From positions 124,001 to 188,000 of the forward strand of contig NZ_SUKC01000002.1 in the NCBI RefSeq assembly GCF_005047635.1: a stretch of 64,000 nt of DNA, in the 5' to 3' direction. The notes under the pieces were generated by a model. That model saw nothing but the letters and a program-made list of their open reading frames with translations. It did not search any database and had not been told where the DNA came from. Positions within the stretch are counted from its first letter, which is position 1. Each line of letters opens with the position of its first letter. The position numbers were made by a program, and so were the translations under genes. This DNA is from Arthrobacter sp. CAU 1506 (lineage in GTDB: Bacteria; Actinomycetota; Actinomycetes; Actinomycetales; Micrococcaceae). Of the stretch, positions 42,901 through 51,318 are shown piece after piece.

Positions 42901-43862
42901 TGGCCGACGCCCGCTGGACGCAGGACGGCAGCTCGCTGGTTGTCAGGGCGGACAACGCCGACTTCCTGCCCACGCTGCCGGACGGCGCCTTCACCATGAT
43001 CTATCTGGACCCGCCCTTCAACACCGGGCGGGTCCAGCGCCGGCAACAGACCTCGATGGTCCGCAGTGCCGACGGCGAAGGCGACCGTGTCGGGTTCAAG
43101 GGAAGGTCCTACCAGACGGTCAAAGGCACGCTCGCCAGCTACGACGACGCCTTCGACGACTACTGGTCCTTCCTGGAACCGCGGTTGTCCGAAGCCTGGC
43201 GCCTGCTGGCCGACGACGGCACGCTCTACCTGCACCTGGACTACCGCGAGGTGCACTATGCCAAGGTGCTGCTGGATATCCTGTTCGGCCGCGAAAGTTT
43301 CCTGAACGAAATCATCTGGGCCTACGACTACGGTGCCCGGGCCCGCAACCGCTGGCCAGCTAAGCACGACAACATCCTGGTCTATGTGAAGAACCCCAAG
43401 GCCTACCACTTCGACAACACCGAAGTGGACCGCGAGCCCTACATGGCACCGGGCCTGGTGACTGCGGAGAAGGCCGCACGCGGCAAACTGCCCACGGATG
43501 TCTGGTGGCACACCATCGTCTCCCCCACCGGCCGGGAGAAAACCGGCTACCCCACGCAGAAGCCGGAGGGGCTGCTGCGTCGCATGGTGGCCGCCAGCAG
43601 CCGCCCCGGTGACTGGGTCCTGGACTTCTTTGCCGGTTCGGGGACCCTTGGCGCGGTGGCCGCCCGGATGGACCGGAAGTTCGTCTGCGTGGACCAAAAT
43701 CCGCAGGCCATCGACGTCATGCGCAAACGGCTGGGCAACCATGCCACGGTCATCGATGCCGTCGAGACCACCGCCGTCGGTAACGGCGAGACAGCCGCCG
43801 TCGGTAACGGCGAGGCAGCCGCCGTCGGGGCCGGAGAATCGGCAGCCCTGCCGGCCGGCTGA
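42900..43862 (+). CDS. Orphan beta-class site-specific DNA methyltransferase
   Basis: In this 320-residue protein, motif IV DPPFNTG (about 38-44) precedes motif I FAGSGTLG (about 242-249), the beta-class order of N6-adenine/N4-cytosine methyltransferases such as CcrM or M.MboIIA. Between them lies the recognition region. TQKPEGLL is motif X. No restriction endonuclease is adjacent, so it is an orphan. It is fused at the transcript level to the helicase: GTG starts on the last base of the helicase TAG. The last 32 residues come from 24-bp tandem repeats. Confidence 0.88.
   Translation: MADARWTQDGSSLVVRADNADFLPTLPDGAFTMIYLDPPFNTGRVQRRQQTSMVRSADGEGDRVGFKGRSYQTVKGTLASYDDAFDDYWSFLEPRLSEAWRLLADDGTLYLHLDYREVHYAKVLLDILFGRESFLNEIIWAYDYGARARNRWPAKHDNILVYVKNPKAYHFDNTEVDREPYMAPGLVTAEKAARGKLPTDVWWHTIVSPTGREKTGYPTQKPEGLLRRMVAASSRPGDWVLDFFAGSGTLGAVAARMDRKFVCVDQNPQAIDVMRKRLGNHATVIDAVETTAVGNGETAAVGNGEAAAVGAGESAALPAG
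43767..43838 (+). repeat. Three 24-bp tandem repeats at the 3' end of the methyltransferase gene
   Basis: Units at 43767-43790, 43791-43814 and 43815-43838 code for AVGNGETA-like octapeptides. The first two differ at three positions; the third is more diverged. Confidence 0.85.
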
Positions 43863-43897
43863 CGCGGTTCCAGGGGCCTGCGGCGCCGGCCAGGGCG

Positions 43898-43939
43898 CCG
43901 CGCTCTGGGCACCGCGCTCTGGGCACCGCGGTCTGGGCA
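43898..43939. repeat. Three 14-bp tandem repeats downstream of the methyltransferase gene
   Basis: CCGCGCTCTGGGCA at 43898-43911 and 43912-43925, then one variant copy (G for C) at 43926-43939. Confidence 0.85.
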
Positions 43940-43957
43940 CCGCAGGCAGCCTCAATA

Positions 43958-44006
43958 ACGGCGGGGCCCGGAATCAGTTGCATGAACTGGTTCCGGGCCC
44001 CGCCGT
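43958..44006. terminator. Long bidirectional hairpin between methyltransferase and symporter genes
   Basis: Perfect 16-bp outer arms (43958-43973 and 43991-44006) enclose an inner CAGTT/AACTG stem with loop GCATG. It separates convergent transcription units. Confidence 0.85.
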
Positions 44007-44036
44007 CGTTGGGGAACAGGGTCCACTGCTGGGCAG

Positions 44037-44168
44037 CTAGATGATGCTGCGTCCCTCGCGGCGGGACTCGGCCCACTCCTTGAAGAACCCGCGGGAGATG
44101 ACATAGAGGGTGCCGGCCACGATGACCGGCCAGATGAGGACGTAAACCGTCAGGAGCAGAGTCTCCAT
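44037..44168 (-). CDS. 43-residue membrane protein, small companion of the symporter
   Basis: The frame starts at ATG 44168, just past the symporter stop (10 bp), and codes for one hydrophobic helix (about 3-25, LLLTVYVLIWPVIVAG...) followed by a basic amphipathic tail ending GRSII. GGAGACCACC precedes the ATG. Short proteins of this kind are found directly after some SSS transporters in Actinobacteria and are annotated as putative transporter small subunits. Position and topology suggest that it assembles with the symporter. Confidence 0.75.
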   Translation of the reverse strand: METLLLTVYVLIWPVIVAGTLYVISRGFFKEWAESRREGRSII

Positions 44169-44178
44169 GGTGGTCTCC

Positions 44179-45876
44179 TTACTTCAGCGCCGCGGTGTGG
44201 CCCGCGACATCGGAATCGGCAGTGGACGTTGCAGCTTCGTCGGGGTCGAAGTCGCCGATGCGCTGCTTGATGGTGTCGAAGTCGAAGTTCATCGTGCTGC
44301 GTGCCGACATCAGGTAGCAGACCACGGTGCTGACCGCGTAAGCGACCAGGGAACCGCTGAGGACTGCGTAGTCGTGCAGGTTCCCGATCGCAAACGGGGC
44401 GGCGATGATGGCACCTGCGGCAGCAATGATCTTGGCCCACTTGAGACCGAAGAAGCCGAAGGCCATCAGGCCCAGCACCACGCCGATCCCGACAACCGAG
44501 ATGACGTCGAAGACGATGCCGATCGCGCCATCCATCGGCAGCCAGCCGAAACGGACCGGCAGGAAGGTGGCCAATGCCACCACGACGGACACGGTGAAGG
44601 CTTTGTTGGTGACCTTCTCCCAGTAGAAGCTGGCGATCACCGGGAAGACCAGCGCGCCCCACAGTGCGCCCACGAAGACCAGCAGATCCAGGATGCTCAT
44701 CTGCCCGCTGGCGAAGTACAGTGCTGCCGCGGTGGCAACAATCATGGTCACGCGGCCCACCAGCAGCATGGTCTTGGCGTTGGCCTTGTCCTTGCCCACG
44801 GTCTGGCCATAGACATCGGCCATCATGATCGACGACAGGGCCGAAAGGTCCGAGTCGGCTGTCGAGGACAACGCCCCGATGATCATGATCAGGAAGACGC
44901 CCAGCAGGATCGGATGCAGGTAGGTGGAAGCCATTTGCGGGATCAGGTTGTTCAGGTCGCCGCCAGCCGGAGCCAGGCCCAGGTAGAGGGCCATCACGCC
45001 CAGCATGCCCACGCCGATCACGGTGGCGCCGTAGCCCACCGTGGCGGTGACGAAGGTCTTCTTGATCAGGTCCTCGCGCACGGCAAAGAGCCGCTGTGCG
45101 ATGGTCTGGTTGCCGATGGCGTAGGCCAGCACCGCCGCGATGTAAGGCGCGCCCTGGTTCAGGAAGGCCTCGCTGGAGAAGAAGTTCGACTGCTCGGGCG
45201 TCAGGTTCTGCGCGCCCGCTTCAAACATCCCCGGTCCGCCTGCCGCAAAAAACACGGCAGGAATGATGACGACGACGGCGCCCAGCATGGCCAGCACCTG
45301 GGCGAAGTCGGTCAGCACCGAAGCACGGAAACCGGACCACAGGGTGTAGAGCAGCACGCCGGCTGCCACGGCGATGACGCCCTGGCCGAAGCTGAACGGA
45401 GAGAGCAGCGCCACCAGCGCGCCACCGGCGATGAAGTTCGAGGTCAGGCTGATCAGGCTGCCAACAACGTTGGAACCGGCCAGCATCAGCTGGCTGGAAC
45501 GGCCGTGGCGAACATACATCACTTCCGCCAGCGTGTGCGCCTTCGGTGCCACCGCGCGGATCCGCCTGCCAAAGGGGTAGATGAACAGGATCATCAAAGC
45601 GCCCCAGAGGCCGTAGTGGATCGGCCCGGAAATACCGTAGGTGTAGCCGGACGTCGCCGAGGCATACATGGACGACGCCCAGATCCAGGTGGCCGTCATG
45701 CTGGCCGCCGAAATGCCAAAGCCCAGCTTGTTGCCGGCGGTCATGTAGCCGTCGGCGTTCTCTTTCTTCTTCCCGATGAAGGCAGACATCAGGAGCGTGC
45801 CGCCGTAAAACAGCACAAGCAGCAGAATCACAGTCCAGCCGCTGAGTTGGTAGAAATCCGCATTTTCGTGCGTCAT
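44179..45876 (-). CDS. Sodium:solute symporter family (SSS) transporter
   Basis: The 565-residue protein has about 13 hydrophobic segments. ADGYMTAGNKLGFGISAASMTATWIWASS is the N-terminal SSS signature, and ALSSTADSDLSALSSIMMADVYG matches the helix-8 sodium-site region with its Ser/Thr pair. The substrate is not deducible; the closest overall feel is to the urea/allantoin or solute-permease branches. ATG 45876 follows AGAGGAACGG; ATG 45894 is also possible. The C-terminal 35 residues are cytoplasmic and acidic. It is followed by the 43-residue protein. Confidence 0.88.
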   Translation of the reverse strand: MTHENADFYQLSGWTVILLLVLFYGGTLLMSAFIGKKKENADGYMTAGNKLGFGISAASMTATWIWASSMYASATSGYTYGISGPIHYGLWGALMILFIYPFGRRIRAVAPKAHTLAEVMYVRHGRSSQLMLAGSNVVGSLISLTSNFIAGGALVALLSPFSFGQGVIAVAAGVLLYTLWSGFRASVLTDFAQVLAMLGAVVVIIPAVFFAAGGPGMFEAGAQNLTPEQSNFFSSEAFLNQGAPYIAAVLAYAIGNQTIAQRLFAVREDLIKKTFVTATVGYGATVIGVGMLGVMALYLGLAPAGGDLNNLIPQMASTYLHPILLGVFLIMIIGALSSTADSDLSALSSIMMADVYGQTVGKDKANAKTMLLVGRVTMIVATAAALYFASGQMSILDLLVFVGALWGALVFPVIASFYWEKVTNKAFTVSVVVALATFLPVRFGWLPMDGAIGIVFDVISVVGIGVVLGLMAFGFFGLKWAKIIAAAGAIIAAPFAIGNLHDYAVLSGSLVAYAVSTVVCYLMSARSTMNFDFDTIKQRIGDFDPDEAATSTADSDVAGHTAALK

Positions 45877-46104
45877 TCCGTTCCTCTCGTTCATGGCCAG
45901 CCCACCGGATGCCAGCCAGGCCAAGTGCGCGCCGAGCATGCAGGCTCGATTGCCGTGTGGTCCGGCCAAAAAGGCATCGACCGAGGAATCCGGTGGTGGA
46001 TTCGAAGCGCGCTGTCCCGCCCGGAACTGACCCGGACCCCAAAAACCGCCGCTTGTCCGCGGCACAAAAATGACGGCGCATCGTCCTCGCGCCGTCCAAC
46101 ACAG

Positions 46105-46130
46105 GCAGTTGCTGTCTGTCAGTCAACTGC
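46105..46130. promoter_or_regulatory. Inverted repeat GCAGTTG-N12-CAACTGC
   Basis: Perfect 7-bp arms with a 12-bp spacer, about 240 bp upstream of the symporter start. It is operator-like, and no regulator is identified. Confidence 0.45.
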
Positions 46131-46158
46131 GGGACATGGGATGCCCGTCGGGACAGTT

Positions 46159-46182
46159 TTTCCGGATCATGGACATCGGAAA
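46159..46182. promoter_or_regulatory. Inverted repeat TTTCCG-N12-CGGAAA
   Basis: Perfect 6-bp arms with the same 12-bp spacer; its centre is 53 bp (about five helical turns) from that of the repeat at 46105. Confidence 0.45.
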
Positions 46183-46270
46183 CTTGCCCGGAGGGAGCAT
46201 CAAGTGCAGCATGACTCTAACATTTTTCGGCGGCCGGACCGGAAAACGGTCATAACAAAGCCGTAACCAG

Positions 46271-47137
46271 TCAGCGGGCGAGCCGTCCCGGCAGGTAGGG
46301 CTTCGCGCCGGAGCCGAGGGCCAGAATGCGGTCCAGCATCTCCGGGTCCGTGGTGTTTTCGCCCAGCCGGTTCGGCTTGCCGGTGCCGTGATAGTCGCTG
46401 GAACCGGTGACCAGAAGATCGTGCCGTGCGGCGATCCGGCGCAACTTTTGCCGGCCGGATTCCGGGTTGTCCCGGTGGTCGATTTCCACGCCGGCCAGTC
46501 CCGCCTCAATCATCTGCGCAAAGACAACATCGCCCACGATCCGGCCCCGGCTGCTGGCCACGGGATGGGCAAAAACCGGCACACCTCCGGCTTCACGGAC
46601 TAACGCGACGGCGGTGGCAGGGTCCGGTGCGTAGTGCGGCACGTAGTAGCGCGAGTGCGCGGTCAGGATCTGGGCAAAGGCCTCGCTGCGGTCGGCCACC
46701 ACTCCGGCGGCCACCAATGCGTCGGCGATGTGTGGCCTGCCGATCGTCGCACCGTGGCCCAGATGGTTGGTGGTGACTTCGGACCACGTGATCGGAAAGT
46801 CTTCGGCCAGCAGCTCCACCATGCGTTCGGCCCGCGTCATCCGCGCATCGCGCGCCTTGTCGATTTCCGCCAGCAAACCGGGATGTGCTGGATCGTGCAG
46901 GTAGGACAAGAGGTGGACGCTGATGCCCTCGACCGTCCGGCAGGTGACTTCCATGCCCGGCACGAACCCGATGCCTGCCTCGGCCGCGGCGTCGTGGGCC
47001 GCTTCCCATCCGGCGGTACTGTCATGGTCGGTCAGCGCCACCACATCCAGACCGGCGGCTGCTGCGGCCCGCATCACTGCGGCGGGCGGCTCGGTGCCGT
47101 CGGAAACCGTGGAATGCGTGTGCAGGTCGATCATCAC
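46271..47137 (-). CDS. PHP-domain phosphoesterase (RNase AM/YciV-like)
   Basis: The 288-residue protein has the metal-binding motifs of the PHP family: DLHTHSTVSDG at the N-terminus, LTDHDS, GMEVTC, HPVASSRG and GSSDYHG. Relatives hydrolyse 3',5'-nucleoside bisphosphates or trim 5' ends of RNA. The start is GTG 47137, where TAAATT ends 7 nt upstream (leaderless); ATG 47134 follows at once. It is divergent from aminopeptidase P. Confidence 0.9.
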   Translation of the reverse strand: MMIDLHTHSTVSDGTEPPAAVMRAAAAAGLDVVALTDHDSTAGWEAAHDAAAEAGIGFVPGMEVTCRTVEGISVHLLSYLHDPAHPGLLAEIDKARDARMTRAERMVELLAEDFPITWSEVTTNHLGHGATIGRPHIADALVAAGVVADRSEAFAQILTAHSRYYVPHYAPDPATAVALVREAGGVPVFAHPVASSRGRIVGDVVFAQMIEAGLAGVEIDHRDNPESGRQKLRRIAARHDLLVTGSSDYHGTGKPNRLGENTTDPEMLDRILALGSGAKPYLPGRLAR

Positions 47138-47143
47138 AGCACC

Positions 47144-47149
47144 AATTTA
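47144..47149 (-). promoter_or_regulatory. -10 box TAAATT, leaderless start of the PHP gene
   Basis: TAAATT, GGTGCT, GTG on the minus strand; this supports GTG 47137 over ATG 47134. Confidence 0.5.
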
Positions 47150-47211
47150 CGCCAGGACCTCCACCGACGGCGGATGTTGGCAGCGCCATGGGCCGATGAG
47201 ACGATGGACCG

Positions 47212-48783
47212 GTGAGTACTTACCAGGAAGAAAACGCTTCGCAGCAGGCTGCCGGTGAGCAGCCGCTCGAAGACCGTGTCAACAACCGATCCCAGCGCCC
47301 CGAATCGGATGCCTTCAAGGAATTCATGGGCAGCCACTGGGCGCCGGCCGACTCCTCCGCCGTCGAGCAGGCAGCCGTGGCGCCCTACGCTGCGCGCCGC
47401 CGCCGTGCCCTGTCCGATCAGTTCCAAGGCGAGCGCCTGGTCATTCCGGCAGGCCCCCTGAAGGTCCGCTCCAATGACACCGACTACCGCTTCCGCCCGC
47501 ATTCGGGTTTTGCGCACCTCACCGGCTTAGGTCTGGACCATGAGCCGGACGCGGTGCTGGTCATGGAGCCCACCGAGGCAGGGGCCGGCGACGACGGCGG
47601 CCACCACCGTGCCACGCTGTACTTCCGCCCGATGTCCGGCCGCGATTCCGCCGAGTTCTACGCGAACGCCCGCTATGGCGAGTTCTGGATCGGACCCCGG
47701 CCCACGCTCAAGGAGCTGAACCAGCGGCTGGACCTGCCCACCGCCGACTTGAGCGAACTGGAAGTTGCGATCACCAAGGACGCCGGTGTCGTCCACGTCG
47801 GCGGCATGCGGATCCGGTTGCTGCGCGAAGTCGACCTGAACGTGGACGCCCTCGTGGACACCTCCCGCATCAACACCGGCGTGGACCTTGAGGAGTCCGA
47901 CCAGCTCGACGGCACACTTGCCGAGGCCTTGTCCGAACTGCGCCTGCTCAAGGACGAGTGGGAAGTCGAGGAGATGAAGAAGGCCGTGGCGGCCACGGTC
48001 AACGGCTTCCACGAAGTGGTCAAGGTGCTGCCGCGTGCGCTGACGCACGAGCGCGGCGAACGCGTGGTCGAAGGCGCCTTTTTCGCCCGGGCACGCGAAG
48101 AGGGCAATGACCTGGGCTATGACACCATCGCCGCCAGCGGCAACAACGCGACCATCCTGCACTGGATCCGCAACAACGGACAGGTGAAGGCCGGAGACCT
48201 GTTGCTGCTGGACGCCGGTGTGGAGGCCGACTCGCTCTATACCGCCGACGTGACCCGGACGCTGCCGGTCAACGGCACGTTCACGGACGTCCAGCGCAAG
48301 GTCTACCAGGCGGTCCTCGACGCCGCCGACGCCGGTTTCGCCGCCGCGCAGCCGGGCGTCAAGTTCCGTGACATCCACACGGCCGCCGTGACCGTACTCG
48401 CCGAGCGGCTGGATGAGTGGGGCCTGCTGCCGGTTCCGCTGGACGAGGCCCTCTCCCCCGAGGGTCAGCACCACCGGCGGTGGATGCCGCACGGCACCAG
48501 CCACCATCTGGGCCTTGATGTCCATGACTGCGCCCAGGCGAAGCGCGACTTGTACTTGGACGGTGTGCTCACTCCCGGCATGGTGTTCACGATCGAGCCG
48601 GGCCTGTACTTCAAGGACGAGGATCTGGCGGTACCGGCCGAATACCGCGGCATCGGCGTGCGGATCGAGGACGACATCCTGATGACCGCCGACGGTCCGG
48701 TCAGCCTGTCAGCGGCGCTGCCGCGCAAGCCGGAGGACGTAGAGTCCTGGATGGCCGGCATCTACGGCACGTCCGGCGAGTAA
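47212..48783 (+). CDS. pepP: Xaa-Pro aminopeptidase (aminopeptidase P, M24B)
   Basis: The 523-residue protein has an N-terminal creatinase-like domain (FKEFMGSHWAPAD, YRFRPHSGFAHLTGL) and a pita-bread catalytic domain. The dinuclear metal ligands are visible: Asp in LLLDAGVEAD, Asp in YTADVTRTLP, His in GTSHHLGLDVHD, Glu in IEPGLYF and Glu in GVRIEDD. It removes N-terminal residues ahead of proline in the cytosol. The GTG start lacks a strong Shine-Dalgarno; GACGAT 6 nt upstream could be a leaderless-type -10. The first 35 residues are Gln/Glu-rich and may be disordered. Confidence 0.93.
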   Translation: MSTYQEENASQQAAGEQPLEDRVNNRSQRPESDAFKEFMGSHWAPADSSAVEQAAVAPYAARRRRALSDQFQGERLVIPAGPLKVRSNDTDYRFRPHSGFAHLTGLGLDHEPDAVLVMEPTEAGAGDDGGHHRATLYFRPMSGRDSAEFYANARYGEFWIGPRPTLKELNQRLDLPTADLSELEVAITKDAGVVHVGGMRIRLLREVDLNVDALVDTSRINTGVDLEESDQLDGTLAEALSELRLLKDEWEVEEMKKAVAATVNGFHEVVKVLPRALTHERGERVVEGAFFARAREEGNDLGYDTIAASGNNATILHWIRNNGQVKAGDLLLLDAGVEADSLYTADVTRTLPVNGTFTDVQRKVYQAVLDAADAGFAAAQPGVKFRDIHTAAVTVLAERLDEWGLLPVPLDEALSPEGQHHRRWMPHGTSHHLGLDVHDCAQAKRDLYLDGVLTPGMVFTIEPGLYFKDEDLAVPAEYRGIGVRIEDDILMTADGPVSLSAALPRKPEDVESWMAGIYGTSGE

Positions 48784-48820
48784 ACGGGTCGGCCGGCAAC
48801 GGCCGAACCCGGACAATACG

Positions 48821-48854
48821 ACAAGTGGTCCGCCGTTCACGGCGGACCCCTTGT
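48821..48854. terminator. Bidirectional hairpin after pepP
   Basis: GGTCCGCCG-TTCA-CGGCGGACC with outer ACAAG/CTTGT pairing. A second, imperfect hairpin (about 48785-48810) precedes it. Confidence 0.75.
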
Positions 48855-48933
48855 GGTTAAGGTGCTGGTGTGGCTGGCGGCCAGATGCTGTCGCGGCCGG
48901 CGCGCTAGGTGCTCCGGCCAGGTGCCGGGACGG

Positions 48934-49866
48934 CTAGCTGTTGGAACGGCCCTCGCCGGCGGACGGATCGTCGTTTCGTTCCGGATGTTCGGGGCTGCCG
49001 GCTCCGGGCTGGCGGCTGCTGCCCTCCGGCTGGGTCGGGCTCGCCGGCTGGGCCGGGCCCGGCTGCTGCGCGGGGGGCGCATCCGCCTGCGGTTCGGGCG
49101 TCACACGGATTCCGTACTGCGGGCGGCCGTCCGGCAAATCCGGGTAGCGTCCGCGCACCGGCTGTCCGGCGGCGGGCTGCCCTTCCGGCTGGGCCGGGCC
49201 GGGCTGCTGCGGTGCCGGGGCGTTGCCGCCCTGGCGGTACGGATCCTCTCCCCACTGCGCGGGCCGCTCCGGTGCCTGCGGCTGCTGGCCGAAGGGCGGC
49301 TGCTGGCCATAACCGGCCGGCGGCTGCTGGCCAAAGGGTGCCGGTGCCTGGTTGACCGGCTGCCCGGGGCGGGCGGTGCCGGCCATCGGCAACTGCGCGG
49401 CAAGCCTGCGGGCCTCCTGCGCCACCTCGTTAGCCACCACCACGTCATAGCTGGTGGCGATTACCTGGTTGGTGGACGTGAAGTCCCGCTTGCCGCGCTG
49501 CAGCGCGTAGGAAATGATGCCGAACAGCATCCAGAAGGCTGCGCCCATGGCCATCGACGAAATCAGCAGCACATACGTTTCGCCGCCGCCGAACAGCATC
49601 AGCAGCAGCCCCACGAACAGGCCGAACCAGGCGCCGGTGGCCGCTCCGGAGAGGGCCACCCGGGGGTAGCTGAGCCTGCCGGTGACGCGCTCGACGGTCT
49701 TGAGGTCGTTGCCGACGATGGTCACGTGCTGGACGGGAAACTCCTGGTCCGCCAGGTAGTCCACCACTTTCTGGGCATCCAGATATGACCGGTAGTTACC
49801 GATCAGCTCGCCCTGTGGAAGAGCACGGTTCAGGTCCCGGGAATCTGTGCGGCCAAGCATCGACAT
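48934..49866 (-). CDS. General-stress-protein-like membrane protein with Pro/Gln-rich tail
   Basis: The 310-residue protein begins with a YflT/GSP17M-like domain (residues about 20-75: YRSYLDAQKVVDYLADQEFPVQHVTIVGNDLKTVERVTG), which occurs in stress proteins. Two membrane helices follow (about 84-102 and 107-128). The last 150 residues are a low-complexity Pro/Gln/Gly/Ala tail with FGQQPP repeats, likely disordered and cytoplasmic. The ATG at 49866 is preceded by GACAAT at the leaderless position; ATG 49860 has GAGGG with proper spacing, so two residues are uncertain. The frame is open far upstream but overlaps the divergent gene. Confidence 0.82.
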   Translation of the reverse strand: MSMLGRTDSRDLNRALPQGELIGNYRSYLDAQKVVDYLADQEFPVQHVTIVGNDLKTVERVTGRLSYPRVALSGAATGAWFGLFVGLLLMLFGGGETYVLLISSMAMGAAFWMLFGIISYALQRGKRDFTSTNQVIATSYDVVVANEVAQEARRLAAQLPMAGTARPGQPVNQAPAPFGQQPPAGYGQQPPFGQQPQAPERPAQWGEDPYRQGGNAPAPQQPGPAQPEGQPAAGQPVRGRYPDLPDGRPQYGIRVTPEPQADAPPAQQPGPAQPASPTQPEGSSRQPGAGSPEHPERNDDPSAGEGRSNS

Positions 49867-50028
49867 ACCCTCATTGTCGCTGATATACGCGGCAGATGGT
49901 CCAGGTATCGCTTCAGGTGAACGGCGGGCGCCGGATTTTGGCCTGGTTGCCGGTGCCAAGCCCGCCAACCCGCCGCCCGGATCCCACACCGATAGATGGC
50001 CGGATCCCGGATTTCGCGGCCCAGCACG

Positions 50029-50034
50029 TAGCCT
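50029..50034 (+). promoter_or_regulatory. -10 box TAGCCT, leaderless start of the MgtE-like gene
   Basis: TAGCCT, AAAGGG, GTG 50041. AAAGGG abuts the start codon, too close to act as a Shine-Dalgarno. Confidence 0.5.
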
Positions 50035-50040
50035 AAAGGG

Positions 50041-51318
50041 GTGAGCACAAAAACCAACCGCGTCTTCGTCGCCCGGCTGCTGGGCCTGGATGTCTTCGAC
50101 CCGCTCGGGGACCGCCTGGGCCGGCTGCGCGACGCCGTTGTGCTGGACTACGGCCCGGCCAAGCCGCCGCTGGTCGTCGGTCTGGTGGTGGAGGTCCCCG
50201 GCAAGAAACGGGTGTTCGTCCCGATGACCCGTGTCACCTCGATCAACGCCGGGCAGATCATCTGCACCGGGCTGGTCAACCTGCGCCGGTTCGAGCAGCG
50301 CGGCGCCGAGACCCTGGTAGTGGCCGAGATGTTCGACCGGCGGGTCACGCTCGCCGACGGCAGCGGCGATGCCACCATCCTGGACATCGGCATGGAGCAG
50401 TCCCGCGACGGCGACTGGTATGTATCCCAGCTCTTTGTCCGGCGCGGGTACTCGAGTTCGCCGCTGCGCAGCCTGCGGCGCAACGAAACACTGATTGTGG
50501 ACTGGCAGGAGGCCTTCCAAGGCGCCCGCCACGAACCGCAGGCCGCCGCCACCTTCGTGGCCAGCCATGAGGACCTCAAGCCCGCCGACTTCGCCGAGGC
50601 ACTGCATGAAATGACGCACAAGCGCCGGCTGGAAGTCGCCAGCGAGCTTCAGGACGACCGCTTGGCGGACGTGCTGCAGGAACTGCCGGATGACGACCAG
50701 GTGCAGATCCTGACCTCGCTGGACGCGGAGCGCGCCGCCGTCGTGCTCGAAGAAATGGACCCGGACGATGCCGCGGACCTGCTGGCAGAGCTGCCCGAGG
50801 AGCAGAAGGAAGAGCTGCTCCAGCTGATGGAACCGGAGGAAGCCAAGGACGTCCGGCGGCTGCTGGAGTACGAGGAAAACACGGCTGGTTCCATGATGAC
50901 GCCGGTGCCGGTCATCCTGCCGCCGGAGGCCACGGTGGCCGAGGCGCTGGCCCACGTGCGCCGCGAAGAGCTCACGCCGGCGCTGGCGTCGGCGATATTT
51001 GTCTGCCGGCCGCCGCTGGAAACACCCACCGGAAAGTATCTGGGCGTGGTCCACATCCAGCAGTTGCTGCGCTTCCCGCCGCCGGAGGCGCTGGGAAACA
51101 TTGTGGACTCGGATCTGGAACCCGTGCTGGACCAGACCGACGTCAGCGACGTGGCGCGGACCCTGGCCACCTACAACCTGAACGCGTTGGCAGTGGTCAA
51201 CCGGGCCGGCCGGCTGGTGGGTGCCGTGACCGTTGACGATGTGCTGGACCATCTGCTGCCCGACGACTGGCGGGCACAGGACGACTCCCCCGTGATTGGA
51301 GGCGGACGCGTTGGCTGA
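50041..51318 (+). CDS. MgtE-like cytoplasmic protein (PRC-barrel, MgtE N domain, CBS pair) without channel
   Basis: The 425-residue protein has a PRC-barrel-like N-terminus (about 8-75), a middle segment, an MgtE N-domain superhelix (about 195-290, with repeats LADVLQELPDDDQVQIL and AADLLAELPEEQKEELL) and two CBS domains (about 295-410; GSMMTPVPVILP starts the first). The five-helix Mg2+ channel of true MgtE is missing, so it cannot transport alone. It probably senses Mg2+ or nucleotides. It overlaps the DUF1003 gene by 8 bp, a membrane protein that may be its partner. Confidence 0.85.
   Translation: MSTKTNRVFVARLLGLDVFDPLGDRLGRLRDAVVLDYGPAKPPLVVGLVVEVPGKKRVFVPMTRVTSINAGQIICTGLVNLRRFEQRGAETLVVAEMFDRRVTLADGSGDATILDIGMEQSRDGDWYVSQLFVRRGYSSSPLRSLRRNETLIVDWQEAFQGARHEPQAAATFVASHEDLKPADFAEALHEMTHKRRLEVASELQDDRLADVLQELPDDDQVQILTSLDAERAAVVLEEMDPDDAADLLAELPEEQKEELLQLMEPEEAKDVRRLLEYEENTAGSMMTPVPVILPPEATVAEALAHVRREELTPALASAIFVCRPPLETPTGKYLGVVHIQQLLRFPPPEALGNIVDSDLEPVLDQTDVSDVARTLATYNLNALAVVNRAGRLVGAVTVDDVLDHLLPDDWRAQDDSPVIGGGRVG

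Larger units (their letters stand above)
45877..46270. other. 394-bp region without a gene, upstream of the symporter
   Basis: No credible coding frame is seen. It contains two inverted repeats with 12-bp spacers (46105-46130 and 46159-46182), which are listed separately, and a local AT-rich run (46209-46228). Confidence 0.5.

Noticed and set aside
42900-43862. Restriction-modification system
   Set aside because: Only the methyltransferase is present; the neighbours are a helicase and a symporter, with no endonuclease or specificity subunit.
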